From NCBI RefSeq assembly GCF_023278565.1, contig NC_064673.1, positions 3,720,001-3,784,000 of the forward strand: DNA of 64,000 bases. Direction: 5' to 3'. The notes beneath the pieces were generated by a model. That model had not been told where the DNA came from. It ran no database searches and saw nothing but the letters and a program-made list of their open reading frames with translations. The DNA is from Colletotrichum lupini. Taxonomy: Eukaryota > Ascomycota > Sordariomycetes > Glomerellales > Glomerellaceae. Below are positions 1 through 14,400 of this stretch, one piece after another (the stretch's first letter is position 1; every line of letters starts with the position of its first letter). The position numbers were made by a program, and so were the translations under genes.

Positions 1-1
1 G

Positions 2-710
2 GCTGTCGATACCCTCAGCTCCGAGGCGTCCGCCCAGGATGGAACCACTTTCTTGCCTTCAGGCGCCCCCGCTGAGGTGGTCAAGGGATACCAGGCACAA
101 CAGAAGGTCCTCAACGAACGTCTCACCGCCACCGACTCTGCACTCCTCGAGTTGATTTGGGCCGATGGTGTTGTTGTTCTCGGTCTTCAGCACCCCTACT
201 CCCGTGGCTCCCTCAAGGCTGCTTCCTCCAGCACTTTCGATGCTCCCACCGCCGACTCCGCGTTCCTAAAGAACCCCCTCGATGTTTCTTTCTTGGTCGA
301 GGGTGTCAAGTTCGCTCGCACCATCGCCGGCACCGAAGCCGTCAAGCCCCTTCAGCCCTTCGAGGTCGTTCCTGGCGCTAACGTTACCACTGACGCTGCC
401 ATCACCGACTTCGTTCGCCAACAGAGTGGTACTTTATTCCATCCCGTTGGTACCTGCAAGTTGGGCGCAAGAGAGGAGGGTGGTGTCGTTGATGCCAGCC
501 TGAAGGTCTATGGCATCAGCGGACTCCGCGTTGTTGACGCCAGCATCATGCCTCTTGTTCCTGCCACTCACATTATGACTACAGTCTATGCTGTTGCTGA
601 GAAGGTAAGCTCTAATTAACATCATTAAGCGCTTCTGTGCCGTACCTGAGATCGTCCGCTAATAATTCTGATTTTAGGCTGCCGACATCATCAAGGGCAA
701 GACCGCATAG
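2..710 (+). CDS. GMC-family FAD oxidoreductase, C-terminal part (5' end outside window)
   Basis: Glucose-methanol-choline oxidoreductases are FAD flavoproteins that oxidise alcohols or sugars. The frame is open from base 2, so the gene starts upstream of the window; any start inside the window is internal. Exon 2-604 is followed by a 73-bp intron (605-677, GTAAGC...TTTTAG) and a last exon 678-710 ending in TAG. The visible part is the GMC C-terminal domain. It has the HPVGTC motif with the first catalytic His, then GLRVVDASIMP and the ATH stretch carrying the second active-site His, and it ends in a helix AADIIKG typical of the family C-terminus. The substrate cannot be told from this part. 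The family call is firm; the reaction is known from the family only. Confidence 0.93.
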
Positions 711-1246
711 AGGGAATGATGATCATGAAGCACGCTTATTTTCAAGGGGCGGAATTCAGTTTACCCCGGCCCATGTACATGCAACCCAAAATAGCATTTA
801 GCAAGATTTAGCTCTTTTATGTCGATACAAAACCACAGGTTTTATGAACCAGCCTCGAGGTGATTCTCTTGAGCAAACTTGTTCCTCCTCTCAAGTCATA
901 AATCTGGCTTGTGTGTCTCACCTCGCACTATCCGATGACATTGGAACAACATGTAGATCTCTTTTACGATGACATGATTTCATTACGAGAAGATGAGCTC
1001 AAATTCAACAAATATTTACGTAGCTTGATTTGTGGTGAACCTCCTGCACTGATGGCCGACATTCAAGCGCTGTATTTAACAAACTGAATAGGCTTCAAGT
1101 GTAGCTAAGAATCAAGATAACCATGTAGTTCTGAGCAAGCTTAGACGATGGATCTTGGGTCAGGCAAGAACGATGGAAGCATATTCTATACTTTAACCAA
1201 CCAGAACGATTAAACCCAATTCATTGACTCCTTGAGCAGGGGCATG
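711..1246. other. Intergenic, no gene seen
   Basis: Downstream flank of the GMC oxidoreductase. It presumably holds that gene's 3' UTR. No convincing ORF, RNA gene or repeat was seen. Confidence 0.5.
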
Positions 1247-1898
1247 TTAGTTGATATCGGCCCGCCTGACTTTCTTCATCGACTTGACAGACAATCGGCA
1301 TCCCGCTACGAGAAGATCTTCGGCGCAATTAGCCCACCTCAAAGCGCTTATTCCATATCGTTCTCCAACTTTGAGCCAAGACCTGACTTGAAGAGGACAA
1401 GTGCCTTCCATCACAAGCTCTTCCGCAGACTCGGGGCGTTCTTCCTCGCTCCCTCTGATTCGCATTTTCTTCTGTTTGGCCTTACAATTTGAGGTGATCT
1501 CAGGCCATGGAACTTAGTGTAAGTCCTGTGTCCTCACTTGGCCGGGTTCGACCTACCATGCATATCTTGAGATCTCCAGTGCCTGAAACTTCGCTGATGA
1601 CGAAGAAATGGCCATAGGCTCGCTGGGGTGGGCCTTCAATGAATCCCTTCGGCAATGCTTCGGAGGGCTTCAAGATGCATCCCACATATTCAGGATTCAA
1701 GTCATTTTCCGGTTTGTTCTCGACTTTTACCCACTCCGAATTATGATCATTGCCCTCGTGTACGTTTGTGTTGGTAACCATAGCAGTATCATGTTGGCTC
1801 ACGGATCGAGACAATGTTGTCGGTTGCGTTGTGCGATGCTCGTTCTTGGATGAAACGCCAAATCGATTAGATGTCGGGATTATGGGTAGAGGTGGCAT
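1247..1898 (-). CDS. Hypothetical protein, two-exon model
   Basis: The function is not recognised. Exon 1 (1898-1557) starts at an ATG with G at -3. A proposed 85-bp intron (1556-1472, donor GTAGGT, acceptor ACAG) joins it in phase 0 to exon 2 (1471-1247), giving about 188 residues. An acceptor nine bases upstream would add three residues. The first ~60 residues are Ser/Thr-rich and probably disordered. A more ordered segment follows around GHFFVISE, and exon 2 is basic and leucine-rich. The layout is a disordered N-terminus before a small domain with an FVVxx...C-type strand, which recalls fungal proteins such as the DUF6590 group; that link is a guess. Clean splice phase and codon use favour a real gene, but without homologues it may be spurious. 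Confidence 0.35.
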
Positions 1899-3267
1899 GG
1901 CTGACACAAATAAAGAGTCTGTTTCAATATGGTGAAGGAAGTTATCGCTGGTTGGCTGGCTACAATCTCAAATCAAAGTAGCAGTCGCGGTACGTGTCAA
2001 TGTTCTACTCTGGTCTAGATCAATGTGGTTTCGAAAACAGATTTCAAGAACATGTTGGACGGGAAAAGCACCCGCACAGCCTGGTGTGATTGTCTCCCAA
2101 CCTTGGCGGCTTAGGCCACTTCCGTAACCCAGGAAATACGCAGGAAAGGTCTGGTGGCTACTGTCACTTGTGTATCTTATTGGACGGCAACAGGCCGTGG
2201 GCGGAAGACTGCATCGCCTGATGCCAAATCGAGACGGCCAGTCTTTTGGTGCTCTAATTGGATGAGCGAGGTCAGAAGAAGCCAGAGTCTCGCTCAGTCT
2301 TGGCAAAACTTCTGTTTTCAAGATGTTGACTCCATCCAATTCTACTCTAGCACTATGAGACAAGATAGAGAAAAAGAAGGGTCTGTGGAGTCAATCAAAA
2401 GAGAAGGCTGGCTGTGGTCGAGAAGATAGACATCGCATCTGTAGCGCCCCATGAAATACTTCTCTCCCCCCTCCCCAAGAACACACCCGTGTTCGACCCG
2501 GAAGCCTCACGATGATTCACACAATTGGCAAAACGGGCGTGCTTATCCAGCGCCATGCTCTCACATGCCTACCTCTATATCGGGATATCTTGCTTTTCGT
2601 AATAACGGCCTACGAGCTTGATTGATGTGGAGGAATGCAACTTGACCGCTGCATCACCCCCAGTACAGTCGTTTTACACGACAGAAGTCCAACCTTGAGA
2701 GCGGGATTATTGTCTCGTCAAACCTAAAGAGTGAGTAATTTCCACAGAGGGGCTTTCAATTCAAGCCTTGAATGCATGTAGCAGTCAATCAACGCAGCTA
2801 GATTGCCGTTGACTGATTGTAGTGACGGACGAGGCTAGGGAGCACTACTCTTAACCTTGACGCAATTCAAGGCTAGTCCAAAGATTTCATGCTAGTCGTG
2901 TCTGTTGCAGCTTTCAGGGTTGAGTGGCCCGTAAGAGGAATACCATCAACATCCTAGCAGCCAGAGCTCCGTCAGAAACTGCTTTCAGGTGCTGTGATGC
3001 GTTAATGCTAGTCTATCTACAAATGATCACAGCATCTAAGCCAGGTTGCATTCTTGTTCCCTCCTAGACTTTGGGACTGGGGTTGTGTATGTATTGATGG
3101 AGCTCCTGAGAAAAGCTTCCCCGAGGTCTATAGTCGCTGAGTAGCGATTGTGAAGTCGTGTTCAACTCGGTATTCTTCGCGCCCAACGAGACCATGAACG
3201 CCGTGCTATGCAATTGATTGAAATCAGAGGGTGCCGCCATCATATTTGCAAGCTCAACTCCGTGAGA
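1899..3267. other. Intergenic, no gene seen
   Basis: About 1.4 kb between the hypothetical gene and the CHIP-like gene. Several short ORFs occur on both strands, but none shows recognisable motifs, a consistent splice structure or good start context. A direct echo of one sentence-like motif (GATTGACTG / TTGACTGATTG near 2790-2820) is too short to interpret. Confidence 0.45.
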
Positions 3268-4248
3268 CTACCAGTCCACTGCCCAGCCATTCTCCTCGAG
3301 GAACTCTTCACAGGCTTGTCTCAGGCCAAGATTAGGCCTCAACTCGGATGGCAGTAGGGGCTCGCGTGTGAGGGGATCGCTGGGGTGACGACGGAGATGT
3401 TCCATGATTGATGCCCTCTCGTAAGACTTTCCAGTCTTTGTCTGTGAGCGTGTTAGGAGGCAGCAAGCAAGCAGCAAGTAGACTGACTCACCAGTACAGG
3501 ATCGACCATAATGCCGAAGCTGATGTCATCGATGGCCCACTCCGGAACCTCACGTCTCTTCTCCTCGGCAGAGCGACTCTTCTCAAAGGTGCTTCTCAGT
3601 ATCTCGATCTTTTGCTCCCATTCAGCCTCAATCTCTCTCTTTTCCCCGTCGTCCATTGCGTTCGTAAGGGCTTGTTCACGTTCTTTCTCCATCAGCTCAA
3701 TGACTTCGTTTTCGAGGTGTCGTGCTTCCCGTGTTCGCCGCTTCTCCATCCAATCCCATCTATCCTTCTTCGCGCGCAACACTTGAGCGGTGATGGCCGC
3801 CAGTGACTTATCGCCGGTCTGTACGCAAAGCTGGTGGGCCTTTTGTGCATTCGTGAGGGCCGAATCGTAGTCCTTGAGGGCGAGCTGGGCTTGGGAGAGG
3901 TAGTAGTGGGCCTTGAGGTTGTCGGTTGTAAGTCCGAGACACGATTCACAGTCGGACACAACCGAATCCCATATCTCGAGCTTGAGGCGTGCCATTGCGC
4001 GGTTGGTGTATAGAGCGGGGTTCTTCGGGTCGGCAATGATGCTATAATAGGCCAAGAATTAGCTTCTCAGTCGATAGGATTGCCATGTCTAGCTGTCTGG
4101 AATACATAGCAGGTGGATCAGGCTGGGGCTGGCTCTGGATTCGTTTAGGTGAAGCTTACGCCTTGGAATACAGGGCCTCCGCGCCAGCATAGTCGCCCTG
4201 CTGGAAGTGGCGATTGCCTTCTTCCTTGAGCTGTATTGACCTCGACAT
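3268..4248 (-). CDS. CHIP-like TPR/U-box E3 ubiquitin ligase
   Basis: The product resembles CHIP/STUB1, a co-chaperone that binds Hsp70/Hsp90 tails through TPRs and ubiquitinates clients through a U-box. The exons are 4248-4160, 4041-3492 and 3441-3268, with introns GTAAGC...TATAG and GTGAGT...CACAG. The phases agree and give 270 residues, against 303 for human CHIP. Residues about 1-115 form three TPRs (KEEGNRHFQQGDYAGAEALY, NPALYTNRAMARLKL, KAHYYLSQAQLAL). Residues about 120-190 are a charged coiled-coil linker. Residues about 200-270 are the U-box (FGIMVDPVL, then KTGKSYERASIMEHL, DPLTREPL), ending ENGWAVDW, close to the CHIP C-terminus. It probably acts in cytosolic protein quality control. 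Confidence 0.92.
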
Positions 4249-5461
4249 TATGCTGCTGTTCCCTTTGCAATGTGTAGTTGTGGTTCGGAGGGTACAGTCC
4301 CAGTCCAATATTGAAGGATTGGAACTAGTAAGCGGAGGAGACGGTTCAGCGGCGGGCTGGAAGAACAGGTATTCAGTCGTATTATAAAGATGCAAAGTAG
4401 ACGCCGAATGCAACGGTGCAACCTTGGCGAGTCTCGCCGTTCAAGTAGAAATCAGCCCAAGAGTTGTCTGTCGAGGCTCAGAACACCGAGACAGAAGGCT
4501 GCGCAGAAGCCAAGGAGGGTGACCTTCAATGCGTACTGAGGCGTACGGACTGCATTCAGGGAAATTGGTTCGGTGATGAGGAGACAGGTATCCGGCTCGG
4601 TGAATGGTGTGGAGGAGAAGCCGTTGGGCACACCGGCTGCTGCAGCTCAGCCTCGGGGCGTCAATATGGTGTGCCAGTCGAAGATTCAGCACCCTCCGAC
4701 GTTGCTGCTGCTGCTGCAGTACTTGGTCGCTGCTGTCACCACTCCAGTGGACGTTGAACGCGGGACCCCCGCCAACCCGCGCCGATGGGTTGGACGTGGA
4801 TTCCAAGGGTCGCTTTCTCCGCCGACCCCACCTTCGCCCGGGACTTGCGGCTGTCATTACCTTCTCGAATCTTCCGCTTAGAAATGGGTGGCTGAGCCTA
4901 GGCCGATGCTCGTCCGACCACGTGATGTGGCTCAACAGCCTGCAAGTGTCACTCGGGCCCGCGAACTCGGCCGGAAGTGGGCCCTCCCATACATCGGCAC
5001 GGAGATCTTCAAGTTCAAGTGCCTTATCCTTACGGGATCTTCTCCGTACCTTACCTACTATCGAGACCTAAGTGCAATTCTCGACTACTCCTCCGACAGT
5101 AACGGCAGTAGCCCTTTTTCTTCGATTGACACACAACACAGTTCACACGACCAAGCCCCCCACATTTTACGTGCAATTTCTCGTCAACTACCAATCGGCC
5201 CTGCTCCTGCTATTCGCTATTATGGCTGAGTCTAGCATGAAAGCACGGACAGCCCACGAAGTGGGCATATGGAAACTATGCCGCAACAAATCAAGCCCCT
5301 AGTCAGCCATTTCTAGCCGAGCAACAAGAAAGAGCGTCTCGTCATCTTCCATTAATATTACCATTAGGCCCTTTGTAGCAATCATCCCTCTCCACCGATG
5401 CTATGGTCCTTCAGACTTCAAGCGGCTGATCCTGATCTCACAAACACGTCCTCAGATGCTC
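4249..5461. other. Intergenic, no gene seen; CTG/CAG-rich run
   Basis: Upstream region of the CHIP-like gene and 3' flank of the membrane-protein exon at 5462. It contains a short CTG-rich run near 4700-4720 that makes a glutamine run in one antisense ORF. The overlapping ORFs here lack motifs and are judged spurious. Confidence 0.45.
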
Positions 5462-8400
5462 TCAGTTCTTAAACTGGAGGTGTAGTGGCCATCTGAATCC
5501 TTTTTTAATGTTCCTAATCTCTCCATCCTCCATGAACAACATGAAGAACAGCCACAGTCCACGGGCAATTGTTATAGCAGCGACAACAATCGCTACGATC
5601 TGGCCAACAGATAGTGCTCGACCGCCTTCTAGTTTGAATACGCCTTTTTTGTCTCCGATCGATATCTCTGCTGCGGCCATTGCAGCAACCATGAAGAGTC
5701 CGTAAACGATGTACATGAGCGATACCGTTGTTGGGTATAGGGCATATTTCATGTCCTGCGAGTGTGCTCCAAGCCAAGCTCGAAGTCTGCCTCGCCAAGT
5801 CGACACCTCGTTGTGGTCTTCGCCCAAAGATGGGTGCGTTATGCCCTTGAGAGTGTCCCTTGGGTTCTTCTCGGCTTTGTGAAAGATCTGTGTATTCATG
5901 AGCGCATGAAAGCTGCTCTGAACGTAGACAACACATCTGAATATGTAGTATAACCAGAACACGCTTGGTTCGTCTTTCTTGAAATCGATTGACGGGTTTT
6001 TATTGTAGGAGAAGTTCCGTAGCTTTCCCCACTAAAACACTTGGATAGATCCACAGTTGTCATCCAGAGTTAGGTGCGTATCGGATAGTGTACCAAGGAA
6101 TCCTCGAACTATATCACGAGTTATAGCACGCAGCAATGGGCATACGGAGTATAGTAAAAGTAGCTTAATTATTAAAATAGAAATAAATAAAAGGAAAAGG
6201 TCTATATATATAGTATCTAAGATAGATACGTAATTTAATACGTAACGGGTACTTCGTAAAGTATAATTACTATTTCTATTACGTAATATACCCCCTAATT
6301 ACTATTATTAAGGAGCTATTATACCTAAAATAGAATTTTTAAATACCTTTATAAAGGCTTAATTTAGTTAAATATAAATAAAAGAAAAATAAGCGTAAGG
6401 GATGCGTATTTTTTAAACTACGTTTATTATAAATATATCCCTTTATTTAAAATAAATAGAATCCTAACTTAAAATAGCGCGTATTTTATTATTTTTAGTA
6501 TATAAATTACTAAGGGCGAGGCTACTTAGCTACTTTATATATATCTAAATTCTTATAATATTACTTAGCTATTATCTTTTTTTTAACCTCTCGTAATTAT
6601 TATAAATACCCCCGTTTACTACGCGCGCGCACTTATATTATTAAATCGTTTACTAATTTTATTTTAAATATAAATATTTAATATATCTAAAAGTAATAAT
6701 AAGTTTTATATAATTTTTATAATACTTTTTATATACGTATTATATAATTTATTAAGAGTTTAAATAGGTAATAATATTAACGAGCCTTTTTAAGTCGTTA
6801 CCCTCTTTTATAACCTCTTATTTACTTATTAAGGCCTAGTTACTAAGCTCTTTTTCCTTAACTAAGAGGATATTAAAACTATTAATTAAGATATTAAGAA
6901 CTTTATTAAGTTTAAAGCTCTTTTTAATAATTATAATAAGGGTAATAATAAAGTAAATAATAATAATAAAAGCTCTAACGAGCTTTTATTTATCCCCTTT
7001 TTAAAACTTAAAAATAGAAATAAAACTAGTTTAAATAATAAGCCCTCTAAAAGGGGTATATTATATACTTATTATTTTAAAAATTTATATTTAATATTAT
7101 TTTAAAGTTTAAAAAATATAAAGCTAGCTCTTTTTAAAAAAGTAAGAAAAAGTAAAAGAGAATATTAAAAAGCTAAAGTACTTTTTATAATAAATATAGT
7201 TCTTTTTATTATTTTAGGCCTATTTAATATATACTTAGTCCTTAAAAAGTTTAAAAAAGAGGTTTTTAAAAAACGGGAGGTTTAATACTTACTCTATTTT
7301 AAAATAGCTCTTTAATATACCGATTTTAAAAATAATAATTATTATTTTATAAAAAATAATAGCCGTTATACGTACTATTTTAATAACTATTTAACTAAGG
7401 GGTATATTAATATATTAATCGTTTTATAGCTAATAGCCTAAGCTTTTACTAAGGTTATTATAAATAACGCTCCCTTTTTTATAAATATACTATCTTTTTT
7501 TATTATTAAAAAGCGTATTTCTAACTATAATTTTAATAAAATATTATTAAGTTTTATAATATTATCCGCTAGATATATAATAATTAAAGAATATATAAAA
7601 ACTATATTAGCTTTTATATAAAGGACTTTTTTTTAATATATTCTTAGTCCTCTCTTATACTTATTATAATTATTTATAACTAATTTCTTATTATACTACC
7701 CGCTTTTATACCCTAAGTTATTAACTTAATAATTATTTTAATTCTTATACCCCCCGCTACCTCTATTATTCTTAATTTTATAAACTTCGAGGTATATAAA
7801 GTACGTTTCTTAATATATATACTAACCCTCTTTTTTAATAACGCTATATTCTTAATAATTACGTACTTTATAAACTAAGAATTTAAATAGTAAATATAAG
7901 CTTAGGTTTTATTTTTATATATATATACCCTATAAAATAAGGTTATTTTAAGAATTTAGGTTTTTAAGTTATAAAAGGTTTTTATTTTATTTATTTTAAG
8001 CCTCTGGGCTATACTCTAAGTTCCGTTTATTAATTATTTTTAAATATTAAGTTTTTTTAAATATAGCCTAAATTAATTATTCTTAACTATTTTAGTTATT
8101 TATGATTGTTTTTTATATATTATAAAAGTTAAGGAGTATATAAAAATATTCAAACTTAGTTTATAAAAGGTTTTTAATAAGTTTATTTATTAATATATTT
8201 TTTATTAATATATAAGTAACTTCGAAGCTACTTTTAGCGTATTCTTATTTTAACTATATATTTTATATATTAATATAGTAAAGTTAAGTAGCTATTCTTT
8301 CTCTTTTTTTTATAATAAGTCGAATTATTTATTAATTATTATAGTTAACTAACTATATTTTTTCTAAGTTAAAGGTAATATTTTTAAAAAAGCGCTTTAG

Positions 8401-11400
8401 AACTATAGTCTTTTTTATAGTTTTTTTAAAATAAAAAAGCTTAGCTTTAGTAATTAACGTCGTAACTATCGCTTAGTATATTAATTTTTATTAAATTAGG
8501 TTATTAAAAAGGAATATTCTATATTCTTAAGATAATTATTATATTATTTTATTATTTACGAAGTTAGTACTTCTAATTAAAAGTAATAATTACGTACTTA
8601 GTATATTATTATAATAAAACGTAAAATATTTTATTATATAGAGATATTAAATATAATAATTAATTATTTTAATATAAGTTACGTTTAGGTTAATTAAGAA
8701 CCGTATTAATTATAAATAAGTAAAAGTAACGTCTAGTCTAATTATAATAGTTATATAAAATATACTCCTAACCTTCTCTTAATAACTTTTTATTTCCTTT
8801 TTTATTACTTACCCCTTATTTAGTTTAAACTCTGTTTAAAAAAGAGGGGTAGTTGAATATAATAAATTTATAAAGTCAAAGCGCTTAGTAACTTACTTAA
8901 TATATACGTTATAAATAAGGTAAACTTTATAAGTAGTATAGTTTTATAAAATCCGTACTCCGAGGAAGTAATTAATCGGTCTATTCTCTTTAAAGTTAAT
9001 ATATTTTTTTATATTATTAACGATCCCTTAAGCTACTTTTTAGTTATTTTAATAATATAAAATAATAAAGTTATTAATATAAAATACTAATATTATTTTT
9101 TTATTTATAGTTTAGTAAATATAAATCTCCTCGTAGCTATATATTATATTTATATTATAAAACATAAAAATAAAAGTTTAGAACTAAAGAATTAATAAGT
9201 CTTAGAGGTTATATAAAGCGTATTAGAGTTTATTTATTTTATTAATAACTTTATATTTTTTTAAAAGTTTAATAATTATTAGCTTTTTGCTCTTAAGAAG
9301 TGCGTTAAGGAATACGTTAATAGTATTATACTAATCTATTTTAAAGTGGAATTAAATAGTTATTATTATTATAAGCTTAAAGGCCTTTATTACGAGCGTC
9401 GAAATATACGTATTTTATAAGGGGTTAAGTAGTTATATATCCCCTTTTATATATATACGTACTTTTATTTCGCTAACCTCGTTATTAACGTCGTATTTAT
9501 AAATATATACTTATTTTAATAAAAATAAGATCCCTTATTTAGGATTATAGTTAACCTCTTTTTATATATTAATATTCCTTAGCTTTTTTATTTTTATATT
9601 TATAATATCCCTAAGTAGTTTTTATAATTATAATAAGAGATATTTAATATTATTAAACTTCTTTAGTAAGCTTTAGAAATTAACTTTAATAAGTCGTAGT
9701 TTTTAAACTCTTTTAGAGCGCTTTAAGTAGGTCTTATATAGTAGTTTTTTTCTAGCTTTATAAGTATAAAAGATCGACCTTAACGGGATTACGCTTTTAA
9801 AAGAAATTATATAATATAGTATACTTTTTAACTATATAATACGTATAATATATCCTAAGTACGCGCTTAACGTAATATAATACTTTTAATATAAAAACCG
9901 CTATTTAATTTAAGATAAGTGAGCTACCCTTTTCGTTACGCAATAGCGCTAGTTAAAAAAGTTAATAATAGAGGTTAGTTATAATAATTAGCTATAATAG
10001 TCGGCCGTAATAATTAGAGGCGGCCCTTAACTATAAAGGTTCTAAACTTTAATAGTAACGTAAAGGTTTTTAAAAAAAAAAGGGCTAAATAAGCTAATAT
10101 TTACTACTTATACTAAAGCTCGTAAAAATTCTTTTTATCCTTATTACTTTTAATATTACCTAAAGCTACTCTCTATTTAAACTAAATAAGTTTACTAAAT
10201 AAATTTACTAAATAAATTTACTAAATAAATTTATTAAACAAATCTACTAAACAAATCTACTAAATAAATCTACTAAATAAACTTATTAATATATAAACTA
10301 CTACTTAGATAGCTAGTTAGATAACTAGTTAAGAAGTTAGCTAGTTAAAATACTACTTTAATAAGAACCTACTCTATTCTTAGTATATAATTAGTAATTA
10401 GTGGGCTAAAGATACCCGTTAATAAGTCTACCCCTCTTAAGCTAGGTACCCTCGGCTAGCTCAATACTATAGCTATTATAACTAATATAAGTACGCCCGA
10501 GGATTAGTAAAGTACTTTTTAATAGTACGGAATTTAACTAAGTAATAGTACGAACGCTATAAATAGCCGGGCTAATATAAATATTAAGATTTAGTATATT
10601 AACGCTAGCTTAGTTATAATAATTATAATAAACGGGCTAGAGGTATATAGGGTTAGGGTAATAAGCTAGTGCCTTAAATAGCTCTTATAGGACCCCCTAA
10701 GTAATAATAATACTTATGTAAAAGAATAAATTATACTAAACCTAGCTACTTATATAAGCTAGTACTAAGAGGTCCTATATGCGTTAAAATAAGTAAAGCT
10801 TACTCTATAAGTAAGTAATAAAAAGTTAGGAGCTATTTTAGTTAGTAATTAGGTATAGAGCGTATTATACTTAGTTTTCTTTAATACGTAATATATAGTA
10901 CGGCCCCGGCGGATTGCTCTATTAGAGAGAAGTAGGTTTTATAAACTACTCCTTTTATTACTTAATAAAGTATTATATATTTTATATTACTTTTTTTATA
11001 GCTTTTTACTAATTAAGTATAAAAATAAAGAAAAAGTAATTTTAAAACGGTTATAATAATTATTATTTTTTATATTTAAATATAAAAGCGTTATAAAAAT
11101 ATTATTATTAAAGCGTTATAGAGGTTTATAAGCCCGGTTTAAATATTTAGGACCTAATAGAGCTTTACTTAGTACTTAATAAAATAGTTTTTATAAGCTC
11201 TATTTTTATATAATAATAGAGGTTTATTATAAGGGTTCTTTATTAACGTTAATTTCAGTATTAAGAATTATTTTCTTACGATTAGTACCTCGTTTATTAC
11301 GTATTTTAACGTTTTATTAAGAGCCGTTAAGAATTAAAAACTTAAGAACTTTTATAATATATATAAGTATTTATAAAGAGGATTATAAACTACGTAGAGC

Positions 11401-14400
11401 TATTTATAACTTAGTTATTATATCCCCTTTTTTACACCTACCCCTAAGCTTATATAAGGGGGTTATTTTAAGAATTAATAATAATAATAAAACTATATTA
11501 GCCTCTTTAGCCTTATTAACCGCACCCTAAAGTATATTTATTAATTACTTAGTATCCTAAATAATGAAAAATTTAATAATAATACTATCCTTAATTATAA
11601 AATTATTTTAAGTATTAGTATTCCTAAAGCTTAGATCTATTTCCCTAAGTACTTAAACTAACTTATTATTAGTATTAAAGAGTTCTTATATTTCTTAGAT
11701 TATTAAATTTACTTACTTATTTATAATAGCTTATTCTTTATATATAGGATTATAAAAAACTTCTTTATTAAACTTAATATTTTTTATAATAAATACTTAC
11801 TCGAGTATAAGTACTTAAACTTTATATAAGTTATACGTTTTTAATATATATTTAACTAAGTATTTTATATACTTATAAAAAAATACTTTAAACTCTTTTT
11901 AATATATACCCCTCTTATAATCTTTATAAAAAGGGTATATTTAGTAACTATATATATAAAAGCTATTAAAATATAGAGTAATTAGTTTAGAATCCCGTAC
12001 TTAATAACCCGTTTACTATTAATATTAATACTACTTTTATTAGTTAATTTTTATTATAATAAGTAAATCTCTTTTATTAACTTCTTATAAAGTAATATTA
12101 TAAATAAAGATTACCGCTAGTATTATTTTATTTTATAAATTTATAAAAAAGTTTATAAAAAGGCGTATCTTATAAGTTTTAGTAATTACGAGTTAACTTA
12201 CTTTTTTAGTATTACTTATAAGTTCTTTTATATATAAAAGTAGAAGTTCTATTCTAATTCCTAGCTTATTATACTACGTCTTATATATATATTTAACGTT
12301 TATAATTAAGAGAGCGGTCTTATTATTATTTTTAAAAAAGTAGATTAGAGTCCCTTTTTAATAACGAATTACTACTTCGAGGCTCTATAGTACGAAAAGC
12401 ACTTCTTTTTTTATTTTAATTTTTAAAGAGAACCCCCTAAGCTATTTATTATATTTATTAAAAGCTATAAATATATATTATTATTTATTAAGAAATAGTT
12501 TAAAATAAAAGAGATTTTAGTATATATAGTATTATAGCCGTGAGGCTTTTTTTAAGGTTAGTTACTTTAAAATTACTATTTTAATTTTAGATAATATATA
12601 TATTTTATACTTAATTTATAATAGAGGTTTAATACGTATACCTCGAGTTTTATATAACAATTAATAAAGAGTATTAGGTCTAAAATAACCTATTTTAAAA
12701 TACTAAAAAAGCGCACTATTAAACTTCTTATAAGTATATTAATATAAATAACGGAATTTTCTATAGCTAATTAGTAATATAATACTAACTAAGTTTTATA
12801 AAATATACTTAAAGTTTATAAAAAAAGGATAAGATTAGAGGAGCTTATATTTAAAGAAAACTAGATTATTTTTTTAAATAAGCTACTTTGTAATAGTACT
12901 TTTATCAAGCGTTCCTTATTATAAAATATAATTTAAACTGTAGTATTAGAATACGCTTTTATTCAATAAAGTTTTTAAGATTATATTAATATAAAATCCC
13001 TTAATATAAGCGACGTTTTAGAGCTTTAAATTATAAGTTCTCTTTTTCTTAAGTCCGTTTAAAACGCCCTTTATAATATAAGTACTACGTATGATAATAA
13101 GTAGTATAGTAATTCCTAATTTAATATAGTTTTTATTATTTAATAATATATAACTCTTAGGTTTAAATAGGCTCTTATTATTAACTAAATATATTACTTT
13201 ATAACTATTTATTATTATATTTTAAAAAAAGAAATAAGTATTATTTATAAGAGTACTAAAAATTACGTTTATTTCTAAGTCCTAACTCTTTATAAATATA
13301 GTAACTACGTAGCCCTTATTTCAGTTTATTAATAAGCTCGTTATAAGTTAATTAGAAGATTTTTTTAAAAACCTAGGTTTTTTAGGGGTTTTATTATTCC
13401 TTAACTAATTAGCTTTTTTAAGCTTATTATAAAGTAATTTTTATTTACTTAATTTAATAATAATAAGGACTTTTTTTATATAGCTCTTTAATATTCATAT
13501 TAATAACTTATCAGCGTTTTAGCTTATAAATACTTATTTTAATTTTTAATATATTATAAAGCGCTATAAGTATACGTAATTATAAAAGTATATAATATTA
13601 CTTTTATTATTTATATTATTAACTAAGTTAGAGTATTTAGTAAAAATAAAATAAGCCCCTTTTTAATTTAAAAATCGTTTAGTATATACGTCTTAAGTTA
13701 TTAAGCTAAATATATATATAATCTCTTTAAAGGTCTTTATATACGTTCTAAAAGCTATTAATTTATTAAAAGTCTTATATATATATTAGCTCTATATAGG
13801 GTTAAGTTTAAACTTAATTATAATTAAAAAGTTAAGTATAATAATCTCTTTATTAATTTCTAAAATATTATATATTTTAGCTTAGAAATAAGCAGATTAC
13901 CACTTTTTATATTAGTATTAAGGGTTAATTCTAGTCCTTACTCTATTAAGGACTTATTAATATTCCTCTTAAACCGTATTCCTTATTACTAGTTCGGGGG
14001 GCATAAATTCTTATTTTAAATATCTAAAGATTCGCTATATACTAAACTTAGTACCGTTTTTAATAGCTTTTTAAAATATATATTTATATAATATAGTATT
14101 AACTAATTTTACTAATTACTAAGCGAGGACTTTAATATATATATTAATAATATTACGTTTATAAACTATAAATTATTTATATTTAGTATTAAGCTCTTAT
14201 TATTTCTAAATATTTTTAAATATATAAATCTTTTTTATAAGTACGGTATAAAAATAGATTTATTTATATAAAATAAGTAATATAGCTAGCTTTATAAAAA
14301 GAAACCCGGTTTAGTTTTATAAGTTATTTATATTTAAAAAAGTTAAAAAGTTCGTACTAAGAGTTATATCTAGAAACTATTAATAAAAGATTTTTTAATT

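Noticed and set aside
4441..4935. 164-codon minus-strand ORF with a glutamine run
   Set aside because: The glutamine run comes from a CTG-rich tract. The rest is Arg/His/Ser-rich shadow sequence overlapped by several other ORFs.
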